Origin: Alitta virens
Taxonomy: Eukaryota; Annelida; Polychaeta; Phyllodocida; Nereididae
Assembly: GCA_932294295.1 (NCBI GenBank)
Contig: OW028580.1
Span: forward strand, 28,714,896 to 28,778,895
DNA length: 64,000 nucleotides
Direction of reading: 5' to 3'
Shown: in pieces, positions 22,103 through 34,158 of the stretch
Numbering within the stretch: position 1 is the stretch's first letter
Layout: every line of letters starts with the position of its first letter
Translations under genes and position numbers: made by a program
Notes under the pieces: model-generated
The model's database searches: none
Seen by the model: only the letters and a program-made list of their open reading frames with translations
Told to the model about the DNA's origin: nothing

Positions 22103-23240
22103 CACTAAAAGGAAGTGTAAAATTGTATTTCCTTGTTCTTCTATATATGGAAATCCTCATCCTAAAACCACATAACAGTTGTGACGAACAATAGTTGAAC
22201 TCAACTACAATCTTGCAATGGCACTGTATCTTAAAATACTAAATTTTGCACTAAGGCTCATATTTGTGGTGAGGTTCCACTTTACTAATAACCATCACTT
22301 GTTGCCATACATACGGTACTTTATTATTATGGGTCAATTATCTATATTTAAAACATTGTGTACGATGAAGATTACAAGAATTGATAATCTATTCCATGGC
22401 TGTTTTCAATCGCCATGCACAGAAAGACTCAAGCAAAGAAGTACTTCACCGACTTCCTAATTTCCTGGCTAAAGCAAGTCGAGAATGACAGTTGATGTAA
22501 GTTCTTATTATTCCCCTTTGTGTAACCTGTCACGAAGAGTGCATACTCGAAAATCATGTGAGAAAATTAGTTCTGACTAGATTGTGGCATTTTTATGGAA
22601 TGTGAATTGTCATTGCTATTCCATATATCGTAGTTAGTAACACGAATCATTTCACTACTATTGGTGCTATAGTTTAGGCAAAGGAAAAATTTCATCTTGC
22701 AGAAGTGTTAGCACCAAATCAGAGGCAAGTCTGTCTAAAACCTATTTCATCGGGTCTGATTACTATATGGGGGATAACTCATTATTCCATGTCTGAATAG
22801 TAGGTGTTCGTCTGACTAGGCAGTGGGCACACTGAAACCTGGGGTTTGTATTGTAATGGTTAATATACTGGTTATCTTCAGATTCAATTTGCTCCCACAT
22901 TAGGATTGTTGCTGCCCTTGAATTCTGTCAGACCCTTCACCACCCTGGGAACTCAGCCTGCAATGAGCGTCTTTTGTTCAGGCTGCATTATCATTGTACA
23001 GTAAACTGATAATCGTGTGTACAATCCTTGTAGCCATACACAAACATATTGGATAATATGCCACATCCGCTTAATGATGGCCCATTGTAAGATATCTGCT
23101 GATTTAGGATCTTACCATGTTCCATTCCAAACATTGCATATTGGATCAAAATTCTGCAATCCAAATTGCACAGCTTTGGCAAATACAGGATTTGTCAGAT
23201 TTACGTCTGTAAGGGCTCAACTTGTACTTGGAACTGATTG

Positions 23241-23445
23241 AAACGTAAACATGCTGACCAAACAACAAAGAGTTGTCCACAAGATTTGTGGCTGGTCCCC
23301 AGCTGCCCACTGTCCACCAACATGAATTGGTCAACCTCGAATTGTGTCATGTATTGATTTTTAGAATGGGGTAGATAGTGCAGTCCCTTGCCAAGAATCT
23401 TGATGGAATGTCTGTAAGATACAACATGGGGTTTTTGGACAATAT
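23241..23445 (-). pseudogene. Inverted-duplication block D, right copy
   Basis: Mirror partner of 13531-13737, with the same shared stop after INT. Similarity extends past the stop into TTGACCAATTCA, so conservation is not limited to the frame. Confidence 0.45.
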
Positions 23446-24001
23446 GAGAGAGTTATCTAAATAGCCTGGATCAGAGGAGCACAAGAGACAAAAATGACAT
23501 TTGGAAAATAGGATTATCGACTAATAGTCTTACGTTATGACAGAACAGTAATAAGTAGCCTCTCAGCTTTAGAATGTGTGTGTATATATAAGCGTACTAC
23601 ACATAGCTTGGCAATAACTGAGGCATATGTACTGTGGATTTGGGTAATAAATGAGTTAGATAAATGATTGTGTTTGATTGCAAAATGTAAAAAAGTTGCC
23701 CCAAGTGACTATTTTGATCCTCATTCTTGATTAATTCTCCAGAGAGCAGTAATGCTAATATTTGACCATGCCCACACAATCAGCAGCACTATTCTTGACT
23801 TTTTGCCTAAAAATTCCCTCAACCTCATACATTTAGTTGATGGTCTAGGGCAGTCTAGTTTGGGGGCTGCACATTTTCTGTATAATATACAGGGATGGAC
23901 CTCTGACATTAAATGGCAGGTTACAGCCTAAACAATGACATTTAAAGCCTAGATGTCTATATGGCATCCTGTGTCGCACTAACTTGCTTGGAAATTGTGA
24001 A

Positions 24002-24305
24002 GCTAGCAAGAGGCGCTTTGAAATTTTGTGGAAATCTAGATTTACCGCTCCCCGCTGGAGTTTGATGGTATAGGGCCAGAATAAGTACAAGCCATAGGGG
24101 GTAATCAAATCGGGTGAGTGACTTTGTAAAGGGTGTCCCAATTCCTCACTGCTGTCAATGTGCCCCAACTCCGGCTGCCAATGTGTTCGACTCAGCTTAT
24201 CAGCCTCTTCAAACATGTTCGGCAGCAGTCAATCAGCAATTCCAGGGCACAGGATTTTGTTCCCGCCCCTAAAATTGACCTCAGAGTCTGTTGCACGCAT
24301 CACAG
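24002..24305 (-). pseudogene. Inverted-duplication block E, right copy
   Basis: Partner of 12340-12665. The minus-strand frame (part of 23845-24216, 123 codons) is the longer of the two and runs beyond the block. Its GTG/ATG context is not convincing as a real start. Divergence from the left copy is about 11 percent over the best 150 bp, without indels there. Confidence 0.45.
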
Positions 24306-24639
24306 GGTGACTGACTTATGAGTTGGGGTTACAAAAGTCATGTCATATTTAGAAATCAACTGTGTCAAGGCAGTCAAACTGTCATGGAGGACTGTGTCAT
24401 TCTTACATTCTTACAAAAATCGCTACGTTATCTTTGTGTCAGATGTATAGGGTAGTAGTTTCAAAGGTACATTTCATAATGAGCTTTTTTTTCTTGAGTC
24501 GAGAGTATTGAAACACCACTTGTCTAATAAAAAGGTTGTAGTATTGCAGTCGTTAGTAAGATTGGTTTTGAAATATGTAGCTCTAAAGGCCTAAATTAAT
24601 GTTGTAGAAGAAGTTAGAAGTTAAGAAAACGGCTACTCT

Positions 24640-25010
24640 GAAGTACCGAAAGCTGTTTGACCCAGAATTCTATAGTAAAGACTTTAAATGATCTGGCTCC
24701 CCAGTATTTAAAAAATAATATAGTTTTTTGAAATTAAAGGTAAACGAACAAGGAAACATGATATTTATTTATATTTGCCAATTCCGGAAAGTGAATTATA
24801 GGCGCCTACACAAGAAAACATTTTAAGTGAATATGATATATTGTTTGGTGATTGTATATTGTTTTGTTAGTGCATTTATTGTTATTGGTTTTTAACTGTT
24901 AGCTATATCTCTGGATTTTATTGTTTTCAAAACAGCTTCAGCTGATCTGGCTACCCTTTTAAAATATATTTGAAATATATAAAATATAATAATAATAAAA
25001 AAAAATACTA
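24640..25010 (+). mobile_element. LINE 3' remnant: end of reverse transcriptase ORF plus tail
   Basis: Reading KTLNDLAPQYLKNN (from about 24679), then after a frameshift RTRKHDIYLYLPIPESE, matches the conserved C-terminal region of CR1/Jockey-type LINE reverse transcriptases (consensus LNGLAP.YL ... R...L..P). An AT-rich 3' UTR follows, ending in ATAATAATAATAAAAAAAAA at 24988-25008. The copy is 5'-truncated and frameshifted, so inactive. Confidence 0.55.
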
Positions 25011-26004
25011 GTTTCATAACAATGACATCAATTACATATTATAATAATAGTTAAAAGTTACCTTGCTCAAATTTACTTGAGTTAACCTTACCATCTAATC
25101 TGGAATTTTTGGAAGCCACATTATAAACGTTCGATTGTAGATGGAGATCTATATATAGTTCCAAGTGAATTCACTGATATGACAATGTTGCACACAAACG
25201 GCTCTTCTATGGGGGATTGGACCAATAATTACTTCCAATGTAGAAGCTTTGATATGCCATGACAATTACTTAAATTTGCAATTAAGCAGCCACCAACATG
25301 CCAAGCTTAATGAAGTCTGTTTTATGCTTGCTTGACTGTGCCTGATTTTCAGAGCAATCTGTATGGAATATGGATGGGTTTTTCTTACACGTAAAAAAAG
25401 GCATGAAAAAACGACAGCTTTGCTTTTATTGATTTTCTTTTAAATTTTGAAATTCAATGTGGAGAATTTACTCACGTGTTACGTAATGTCAGAAGACATT
25501 TACCAGAAATGCCATCAACTGTTTTAATTAAGTTTTAATCTGCAATACCATCTACAAAACAGACATAATGCTGAAAATTAAACTTGAAGCAAATCAGCAC
25601 CAGCCATCTAGACCCAGAAAATTGAAGCTTTTGAATTTATCGCATGTCCCAAAGACTTCGAAAAGCAAATAAATCCATTCTACTCTCCGCCTGGCCCTCT
25701 GTCAGATGAGGATATGCTTTATAGCAATATTTATAGATGGAAATGTTTGGATTTTTCGTAAGATAAGGATGAGGGCCACTCAAACTGCCTGAATAGCTAT
25801 GAGGTCTTTTTTGTCACGAATGGGTTACTGCTCTACAGCGCCACCTTGCTATTATGACGTCACTTATTAGACATATTACTGCTCTTATAGTGGTCTTACA
25901 TGTAATTGTATTAGACTCATTTCTTTGACAAGCGGTTGAGATTTTGTTGTTTGTTAACAGTACTATACCGAGCATAAATAACATTTCACTAACTTACTTA
26001 TTGT
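25011..26004. other. No gene recognised
   Basis: Non-coding. A CRE palindrome TGACGTCA lies at 25855-25862 next to the CTCF-like fragment AGGTGGCGCT (reverse strand, near 25838-25848). Confidence 0.35.
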
Positions 26005-26275
26005 AGTTGCTGGGTGGCCTAATGGATAGGCCATCTCTGCTGAAGGACCCAGGGTTCGATTCTCAGCCTGGACACTCTTTTACATCTCAGCTGGATGTCG
26101 ATTGTATGTTACGTCATATATGGAGGTGCATTGTACTCAGTGTCTATGCTGAAGCAAGTAAAAGACCCCACCCATGGGTAAATGTGTAACATGGTGTGGA
26201 CTCCAAGCCTTGTCACCTCATCACGTCTACTTAGCTCAGATGCAATAGCATTGAGACAAACATAGATATTTATTA
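26005..26275 (+). mobile_element. tRNA-derived SINE, near full length
   Basis: The tRNA-like head has an A box TGGCCTAATGG (26015-26025) and a B box GGTTCGATTC (26053-26062), the internal RNA polymerase III promoter. It is followed by the family body shared with other copies (CAGCTGGATGT, TACTCAGTGTC, CCCATGGGTAAATGTG, ACTCCAAGCCTT). The head resembles tRNA-Arg. It creates a false 60-codon frame. Confidence 0.75.
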
Positions 26276-28064
26276 CACTCTTCATTATTCAGTGGTCTTT
26301 ATAACGAGGTGGTTATATTAGTGAGGTGGCATTTAGACAGAGCTATAAATGTTAATGTATTCAGGTTTAGAGTCTCTAATTAAGTGACACACGTACTCTG
26401 CTCACTGTGCAATTACACACTTGGCAGGCTTGTTCAAGCATGAGCCTTTCTCAACTCACTGGGGAGAATACAGCCCAAAACACAATAATCACCATCACTG
26501 CCTATAGCGAAATACCCCTGTTATACCCAGGTGGAATGTTTATCTCTATGGTTATACAGTTATGTAATTTTTCATTTTGGAAATTTCATCTCGCGAGGCC
26601 AATTATATACATCTGACTTGGTTAAGAACTACAGTGGAACGTCCATATTAAAACCACCATTGGTGCACATTGTATAATACATTTTTCATGAAATTCAATG
26701 CGATTGGGTCCATGGTGATCTCAAAGCAGACGTGATACTCACAATGATTCCAAATAGCGACCTTAGCCTCTTTAGCTCCCAATGGTAACGCTCTTGAGGC
26801 GGGTCATTATGCAACACAGATCAGTTTAGGTCCAGCAACGTACAGCAGCTATTAATTCCATGAATTTAATTTAATTTTTTTAAGTTTTATATATAATACA
26901 GTGTTTTTCAGAACTTTTTTCCATTTTCAATGGAAATACTCTGAATGCTGTCTGTATACAAGACGGTATTCAATGTCCATCTTGCTGCCTTGTAACGCTA
27001 GGTGTCGCTTCCTGGTATTTACTGCCACCTGGCGTGAAACTTGTTCTATAGGAGAAGGAACGTAGACTCTGTACGGCACAGACTCCAGATGAAGATGCAT
27101 TTCATTCAGCTTGTGATTAAATGTTCTTCTTTTTTTTTAGCGCCGTACATTTTAATAAAATGCCGCTTAATTGATATCAATAAATTCTCTGAAACTGCGA
27201 TTCAGCTTATCTGGTTAAATTGACCAGGCTCCTTGATATGGTGGAGAGCCAGATGGAGGTATAGACCCTGGCGTCCTCTGGTGTTAAGTTGGAATAAAGC
27301 TGAGTTGTCCGCTACCAGGAACTCAAGGCTTATCACGTATATGTGTAATGCTGATATCTTAATGACAAGAGGTGATCTTAAAAGCTCTTAAAACTGATGG
27401 TGCTCAGGTGGGTTGCTATAACAGTTTGTTTGTCTGTCATGTTCATCAAACAGTGCTAAGTATGCAATGTAACAAATTTGATGTCACAAAATCTGTGTTA
27501 CTTTTCACTGATTTTGTCACTTTGATTTGTCGTGGTTGTCTGAAATGAATGTTTCTTCTATCCTATGACTGTTTTATGACTAGCATCTTAGTAATTTCAT
27601 GGAGACAAGTCTACTCTTGTTTCCATGGTAATTTTCATCCTACATGGTATTAAGTCATAGACAATGTTAATTAAGGGACATACAGGAACTTTGACTAAAA
27701 TCATTCATACTAACTACACTCTTGACATTGACTAATAGGCTGATGAACATCTTAGATATTAAAGATTAAATGACTTGAAACTTTGTCATTCCAGCCAAAA
27801 CCTTTGTCAAATTTACCAAAACTTTTGCTCCTTCGCAGCTGTTACAGAATAAAAACCGCGGAAGACTTTTTATTCTTGAAAATGGAATAATTAATCCTGT
27901 CATTTTACACTAAAGAAACACATTTTTGCTTAAATTTTAATTGGAATAAACTTGATCTCCCACCCAATAAATCTTTAATTTTAAGACAATGTGTGAATGT
28001 TCTTAAATTAATAATACTTTCGGATATTCTGAACTTCATCTTAATTTTAGTTTTTTTATTAGCT
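26276..28064. other. Non-coding with MITE fragments
   Basis: Fragments of the TTAAGACCAC family near 26290-26340 and 26625-26680 (CTACAGTGGAACGTCC). A CTCF-like reverse-strand motif (CAGGTGGCAGT) lies near 27026-27036. A short palindrome around ATGGAGACAAG/CTTGTTTCCAT lies at 27599-27628. No gene. Confidence 0.4.
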
Positions 28065-28229
28065 TACAGTGAAAGCTCACTTTAAAACCACCTCGCTATT
28101 AAGACCACATCACAATTAAGGCCCTTTGGTATACTTGCCATGCGTTTTTACCTCACTGCTAAGACCACCTTGCTATTAAGACCAATGAAATTTGTACCAA
28201 GAGTGTCTCAATAGTGAGCATCGACTGTA
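28065..28229. mobile_element. TTAAGACCAC-family MITE, complete
   Basis: Starts TACAGTGAAAGCTCAC and ends GAGCATCGACTGTA, with repeated CACCTCGCTATTAAGACCAC internally. No coding capacity. Confidence 0.55.
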
Positions 28230-28970
28230 TTTTGATGTGAATACCATGGAGACAAGAGTAGATAGATAATCTTGTCTCAATGTGAATACAATAAATGTAC
28301 TCTATTTCATAAAATATTTTCTTTTTTTCAGGTAAGTACATTATGAAGTCTTAAGTTTGCTTTTTGGGGCATTCTGGGTCAGAAATAAGCTGGTAAGTGC
28401 AATTTTTGTGTTCTGTACATGTGTCCTGAACTCAATGACCCTTGAATTATTAATACACAGATGAAAACCTGCGGGTCATTGGTGACAGTGTTCAAAGACA
28501 GATATATATGAGATTTGGATATTACAATATAATCTAATGTATTATCCCATAAAGTCCCTTTTTTGTCAACAACAAAGAGGGGTTTCTCCTATGTAGCTAT
28601 GTTCTGTTGTGATGTCAAGAGCATAGCTGGAACTCCCATGGTTCTCTACGGCTGCTGCAGAGCCCTCTACCGGCGACTTAAGGCTTTATTCTGCCTCCAT
28701 ACATCATATTAAGTGGAGGCCTGCCTTAGAAATCTGACCATGGCTCTGTTACTGGAAGCTACCACCATATTCAGGAGAACACATCTCTACTAGATTCCCT
28801 CGCTATTTTATCTCCCCGTAAAAACCACACATCTAATGCTTCCTGGAAAGTCAGCATTTCGGCATAATCTCATTCAGGAATTCTTCCAAAAAGGGCTTTC
28901 CAGCCAATTTATCATTCAGCGCCCTGTTTGGTTTATTTCTTACAGCAGTCTAAACTGTATCCTATAAAGC
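28230..28970. other. No gene recognised
   Basis: Moderately GC-richer around 28610-28900 but without a supported frame or repeat family. Confidence 0.35.
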
Positions 28971-30850
28971 AAGCATCTATCTATCTATCTACCTATCTAC
29001 CTATCTATCTATCTATCTATCTATCCTTGCTTCCTTCTTTGCTTCCTTCCATGTATCCTTACTTCTTTGCTTCCTTCCATGTATCCTTACTTCCTTACTT
29101 CTTTGCTTCCTTCCATGTATCCTTACTTCCTTACTTCTTTGCTTCCTTCCATGTATCCTTACTTCCTTACTTCTTTGCTTCCTTCCATGTATCCTTACTT
29201 CCTTACTTCCTTGCTTCCTTGCTTCCTTCCATGTATCCTTACTTCCTTACTTCTTTGCTTCCTTCCATGTATCCTTACTTCCTTACTTCTTTGCTTCCTT
29301 CCATGTATCCTTACTTCCTTACTTCTTTGCATCCTTCCATGTATCCTTACTTCCTTACTTCTTTGCTTCCTTCCATGTATCCTTACTTCCTTACTTCTTT
29401 GCTTCCTTCCATGTATCCTTACTTCCTTACTTCTTTGCTTCCTTCCATGTATCCTTACTTCCTTACTTCTTTGCTTCCTTCCATGTATCCTTACTTCCTT
29501 ACTTCTTTGCTTCCTTCCATGTATCCTTACTTCCTTACTTCCTTGCTTCCTTCCATGTATCCTTACTTCCTTACTTCCTTACTTCTTTGCTTCCTTCCAT
29601 GTATCCTTACTTATTTGCTTCCTTCCATGTATCCTTACTTCCTTACTTCTTTGCTTCCTTCCATGTATCCTTACTTCCTTACTTCTTTGCTTCCTTCCAT
29701 GTATCCTTACCTCCTTACTTCTTTGCTTCCTTCCATGTATCCTTACTTCCTTACTTCCTTGCTTCCTTCCATGTATCCTTACTTCCTTACTTCTTTTCTT
29801 CCTTCCATGTATCCTTACTTCCTTACTTCTTTGCTTCCTTCCATGTATCCTTACTTCCTTACTTCTTTGCATCCTTCCATGTATCCTTACTTCCTTACTT
29901 CTTTGCTTCCTTCCATGTATCCTTACTTCCTTACTTCTTTGCTTCCTTCCATGTATCCTTACTTCCTTACTTCTTTGCATCCTTCCATGTATCCTTACTT
30001 CCTTACTTCCTTACTTCTTTGCTTCCTTCCATGCATCCTTACTTCCTTACTTCTTTGCTTCCTTCCATGTATCCTTACTTCCTTACTTCTTTGCTTCCTT
30101 CCATGTATCCTTACTTCCTTACTTCTTTGCTTCCTTCCATGTATCCTTACTTCCTTACTTCTTTGCATCCTTCCATGTATCCTTACTTCCTTACTTCCTT
30201 GCTTCCTTCCATGTATCCTTACTTCCTTACTTCTTTTCTTCCTTCCATGTATCCTTACTTCCTTACTTCTTTGCTTCCTTCCATGTATCCTTACTTCCTT
30301 ACTTCTTTGCATCCTTCCATGTATCCTTACTTCCTTACTTCTTTGCTTCCTTCCATGTATCCTTACTTCCTTACTTCTTTGCTTCCTTCCATGTATCCTT
30401 ACTTCCTTACTTCTTTGCTTCCTTCCATGTATCCTTACTTCCTTACTTCCTTGCTTCCTTCCATGTATCCTTACTTCCTTACTTCCTTACTTCCTTGCTT
30501 CCTTCCATGTATCCTTACTTCCTTGCTTCCTTGCTTCCTTCCATGTATCCTTACTTCCTTACTTCCTTACTTCTTTGCTTCCTTCCATGTATCCTTACTT
30601 CTTTGCTTCCTTCCATGTATCCTTACTTCCTTACTTCTTTGCTTCCTTCCATGTATCCTTACTTCCTTACTTCTTTGCTTCCTTCCATGTATACTTACTT
30701 CCTTACTTCCTTGCTTCCTTCCATGTATCCTTACTTCCTTACTTCCTTACTTCCTTGCTTCCTTCCATGTATCCTTACTTCCTTGCTTCCTTCCATGTTT
30801 CCTTACTTTCTTACTTCCTTGCTTCCTTGCTTGCCTCCTCCATCCTTCCT
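28971..30850 (+). repeat. 36-bp minisatellite, about 1.8 kb, with (CTAT)n leader
   Basis: (CTAT)n at 28975-29024 is followed by about 50 copies of a 36-bp unit (GCTTCCTTCCATGTATCC plus ACTTCCTTACTTCTTT), with frequent gain or loss of TTCC/TTAC quartets. Because 36 is a multiple of three and the unit lacks stops, all three plus frames stay open (428-650 codons), as do parts of the minus strand. The 12-residue repeat in each frame is a by-product, not a protein. The strand is almost pure pyrimidine, apart from ATG/TA/GC steps. Confidence 0.95.
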
Positions 30851-31300
30851 TCCTTGCTTCCTTCTGGGGATAAAACCTAAATATGACTTTATGACACAAT
30901 TCTTCAAAATAATTCCTTGGCAAACCAGCTTCTTCAATGAAAAGAAAGAGCGGTCATCAGGCTGTAGTAGGTCAACATTGCAATGGCAGAAACGTCCACA
31001 CTCATAACGTTACCATGGTAACAAATTAGGCGTCGACCTGTGGTCACTATGACAAATGGGTTGCCAGTAGGGCTGTGACAGAAATCTGGAATTTGGGTTA
31101 TGACTGCTGGGATGTCTTAAGTACTATTGCAGTGATGTTAAGGCTTTCAGTCCTTTGTCTTGATATATTACCATATTACCATATATGAAAGATGATATGC
31201 ATTATGTAGTTTCAATTTGTTGGTCTTTTGATGACCACAACCAAACAAAGGAAACACAGATTTATATCTTGCATTTATAAACACATTCAGATAGCTTCAT
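30851..31300. other. No gene recognised
   Basis: Includes the palindromic X-box at 31009-31022. Confidence 0.4.
31009..31022. promoter_or_regulatory. Palindromic RFX X-box GTTACCATGGTAAC
   Basis: Perfect 14-bp palindromic X-box. No gene start is visible nearby. Confidence 0.4.
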
Positions 31301-31556
31301 AAAATACGGTCGACTCTAGTTGTTTGTAGTGACCTGTACCTGGCTGTGGTATAAACATGCTAAAGCCAGCTGCTTCTGTCCACTTCTATAGCTAATAGTA
31401 GGCTTACATCTATCACCAGATAAATATAAATTGGTAAATGTAAGAAATTAATCTAATATATTATAAATATGTACTTTTAGATCCGGTTTTGGGAAGCCAG
31501 CTATGACAGTTTTGCCTAGTTTCAATTTGACAGGCTGTTTTTAATAAAACTAACAG
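31301..31556 (+). repeat. Inverted pair G, left copy
   Basis: Inverted homologue of 36679-36936. Shared pieces include CATGCTAAAGCCAGCTGCTTC, TATAGCTAATA(G/A)T and CAGCTATGACAG. Divergence is roughly 15-20 percent with small indels. No coding frame is shared. Confidence 0.75.
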
Positions 31557-33040
31557 AAAGCCCACTTTGGTCTTAAATAAAACCATATCATGCACTGTAC
31601 TGTAGGTTATTGTAGTTGCAATATGTCATCTAAGAAAAATATGACAGCCATATCGCTTAGACAGTCTTAACTGTAAGATGAATGGACGATAAGTCAAATT
31701 TATCACATTCAAAATGTAATCTTTCTTGTGAGGTGATTTTAACGGGTGGCTCAGTCTTATTGACACTGCTCTTGTATGTTCTGGGTATAATTTCAAACCT
31801 TTTTGGAAACGAGATAGATAGTATGAAGACAATTACAACACTCGTGAACATGTAATTAGTTGATGTATGAAAATAAACCATAACAGTTATTAAATAATAA
31901 AAATAAAGTACAAAAACCGTGATATATAGAAATGTGACTTTTATTATTGGACAAAACATCAGGGAACTAGTCCATAGATACATAGATACTGTGTTAATGA
32001 CATAACAGGTATAAATTTAAATGAGTAGCAATGGTTGATAGATGAATTTGTTAATTATGATCAGGTGCATATTGGCACTTTATTATAATTGTTAGCCATA
32101 TTATGTGATGGGCAGATGGAATGTATGTTAGATTATAATAAGGTGGTGCTCATTATTGAGATACTGTGCCTCTGAAGCCAGTGATTTTAATACTTTATTT
32201 TGTTTTACAAACTGTTTTTAATTAATCTTTTTTTATAGTTTTTTTTTTTACTTTTTTATACTTCTAAGCCACTTACATGTAGGGTGAACGAATAAAATAT
32301 ATTGAAATATCCAAGCTTCATAAAACGGACTAAAATAATGGTTTAAAACTACAATTGCTATCAAGAAACATAGATATTTATTTTTAAATGCAATATATGC
32401 TTTAATATAGATATATTTTTGTAGGTTTCATCGTTTCATTCATTACGAATATCGGTTGCTATTCAGACATGGAATAATGAGTTATCCCCCATATAAGATC
32501 CCAGTTCTTTTGCTGAATATGGTGGTCTAACAGGCAGCTCTGTACATCTGTCACCTTTTTGTACAAAAACCATTCGATCAGACCCCGTATTAAGGAGGGC
32601 AGGACCTCTTCACGAGCAGGTTTTTCCCCCACTCGTGGTAGTGCCATATCTTTCATATTCACGACGCGTTGATCGCACTGAATGGCTTAGATTGGTGCTG
32701 TAAGCACCTTACCAAGACAGAGTGGCAATTTGCAAGCCCATAGCCCTCCACATATCATCACAATACACCAGTGAGCCCTCATGGGCTGTCATATCTGACT
32801 GGGGTGATGATAATATCAGTTATGGTGCAGTGGTTATAGTGGTTCGTGGCTATAATGAAAGGTCATGGGTCCTGAGCTCATAAGATGCGGACAAAATGCA
32901 GGACCATGGTTTATCAGCGGTTGTAGATGAAGTAACTTTGAGATATTGATTGCCTATCTATTTGGTTTTTGTCCATGTTAAAATTAATGGTCATTTTGAA
33001 GAAATATATTCAGAAATGAATATGTAGACAAAATGAGCTA
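31557..33040. other. No gene recognised
   Basis: AT-rich. GAACGAATAAAATATATTG near 32286 resembles an AT-rich LINE tail. A very degenerate tRNA-like stretch lies near 32820-32890. Nothing firmer. Confidence 0.35.
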
Positions 33041-33043
33041 TTG

Positions 33044-33157
33044 TACTGTACTGTACTGTACTGTACTGTACTGTACTGTACTGTACTGTACTGTACTGTA
33101 CTGTACTGTATTGTATTGTATTGTATTGTATTGTATTGTATTGTATTGTATTGTATT
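33044..33157. repeat. (TACTG)n to (TATTG)n microsatellite
   Basis: About fourteen TACTG units followed without a break by about nine TATTG units; one base changes, all in the second half. Confidence 0.95.
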
Positions 33158-33249
33158 CAGTTGTCATATTTCACTAAGCCTTCGGCTGCGTGAAATATGA
33201 CAACTTCGTGGACTGGATTCCTGTATTCCTAAACTTATAATATTGCTAC

Positions 33250-33366
33250 GCAGTTCTGAAGCTTAGTCAGCATACAGCCAGAGGCAGACGTAAGGATGAA
33301 CTCATAGGGATGAGTCCTTTGCCATGTTAGACATTTACCCCATGGGTGGGGTCTTTAACTTGCCCC
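33250..33366 (-). mobile_element. tRNA-derived SINE, 3' fragment
   Basis: Reverse complement carries CCCATGGGGTAAATGT, the CTGCCTCTGGCTG motif and the GCTGACTAAGCTTC end typical of this window's main SINE family. The tRNA head is missing. Confidence 0.65.
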
Positions 33367-33954
33367 ATCATAATATTATACACCATGTACTATTGTGACC
33401 ATTGATGAAAAAAAAAGGCCTACTTATACATGACTCATTCTAAGTACAGGAAACTTTTCTTGGTTGATCATAACTTTTTATTGGTTGATAAAGAAGGGTA
33501 ACAAAAAATGCATAATTCTTCCTATGCAATTAATATCCTATAATTTTATCCGGACCTGCCTACCATTCCTAAGCTACTCACAGCTGAGCTGATCCATAAT
33601 TACTGTGCCCCCTATTATGCTCAACCCGTTGTAACCCCCTTTACTAAATTACCCCGGTCGTTGCCCCTTAAGCATTAAGGGCTTCTTTCTTGTCTTGTCT
33701 GTTTTGTCCCATTTCTATGGGGTTCATTGAGTACTGGTCAGTCCAGTTGATGTAATGGCCAATGTCCAAGATATTGCGCAGCTACTTGCTAACCAAGGGA
33801 GAGGTTGTTGTCCCTTATGGGCCATTTCATTAGGTGGAAAGGGACTTCAGAAAGTGTTATTAACAGTTGGTTTCAGAATAATGTGGAAGCTAAAAGTATT
33901 AAGACATCATTTAATTGGTAGAAAGTTTGGTCTCAAAAGTGGAGTGGCCATAAC

Positions 33955-34158
33955 AATGAGATGTCTCAATGTCTCAATGCTTGGAGACCACACCATGTTA
34001 CACATTTACCCCATGGCTGGGAACTTTACTTGCCTCAGCAGCTCCAATTTAACATCTCATGTGATCAACATCCAGCTGGGCTGTAGCTCATGAAGAGTGC
34101 CTGGGCCAGGAGTAATGAGGAATTGGTGGATACCTTAACCCATTGGGCCACGAAGCTG
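33955..34158 (-). mobile_element. tRNA-derived SINE, internally deleted
   Basis: The head has A-box TGGCCCAATGG in reverse at 34137-34147. The B-box segment is lost and the body (GATGTTAAATTGG, CCATGGGGTAAATGTG) is retained. Confidence 0.65.

Noticed and set aside
23845..24216. A stand-alone 123-codon gene
   Set aside because: Only the part matching block E is supported by homology; listed as a duplicated pseudogene-like block instead.
27741..27785. Hammerhead ribozyme (CTGATGA ... GAAAC)
   Set aside because: The conserved boxes are present by chance spacing, but no stem II or flanking stems pair.
28928..31007. Open frames of 428-650 codons on the plus strand
   Set aside because: They are readings of the 36-bp minisatellite in three phases; no start context, no domain.
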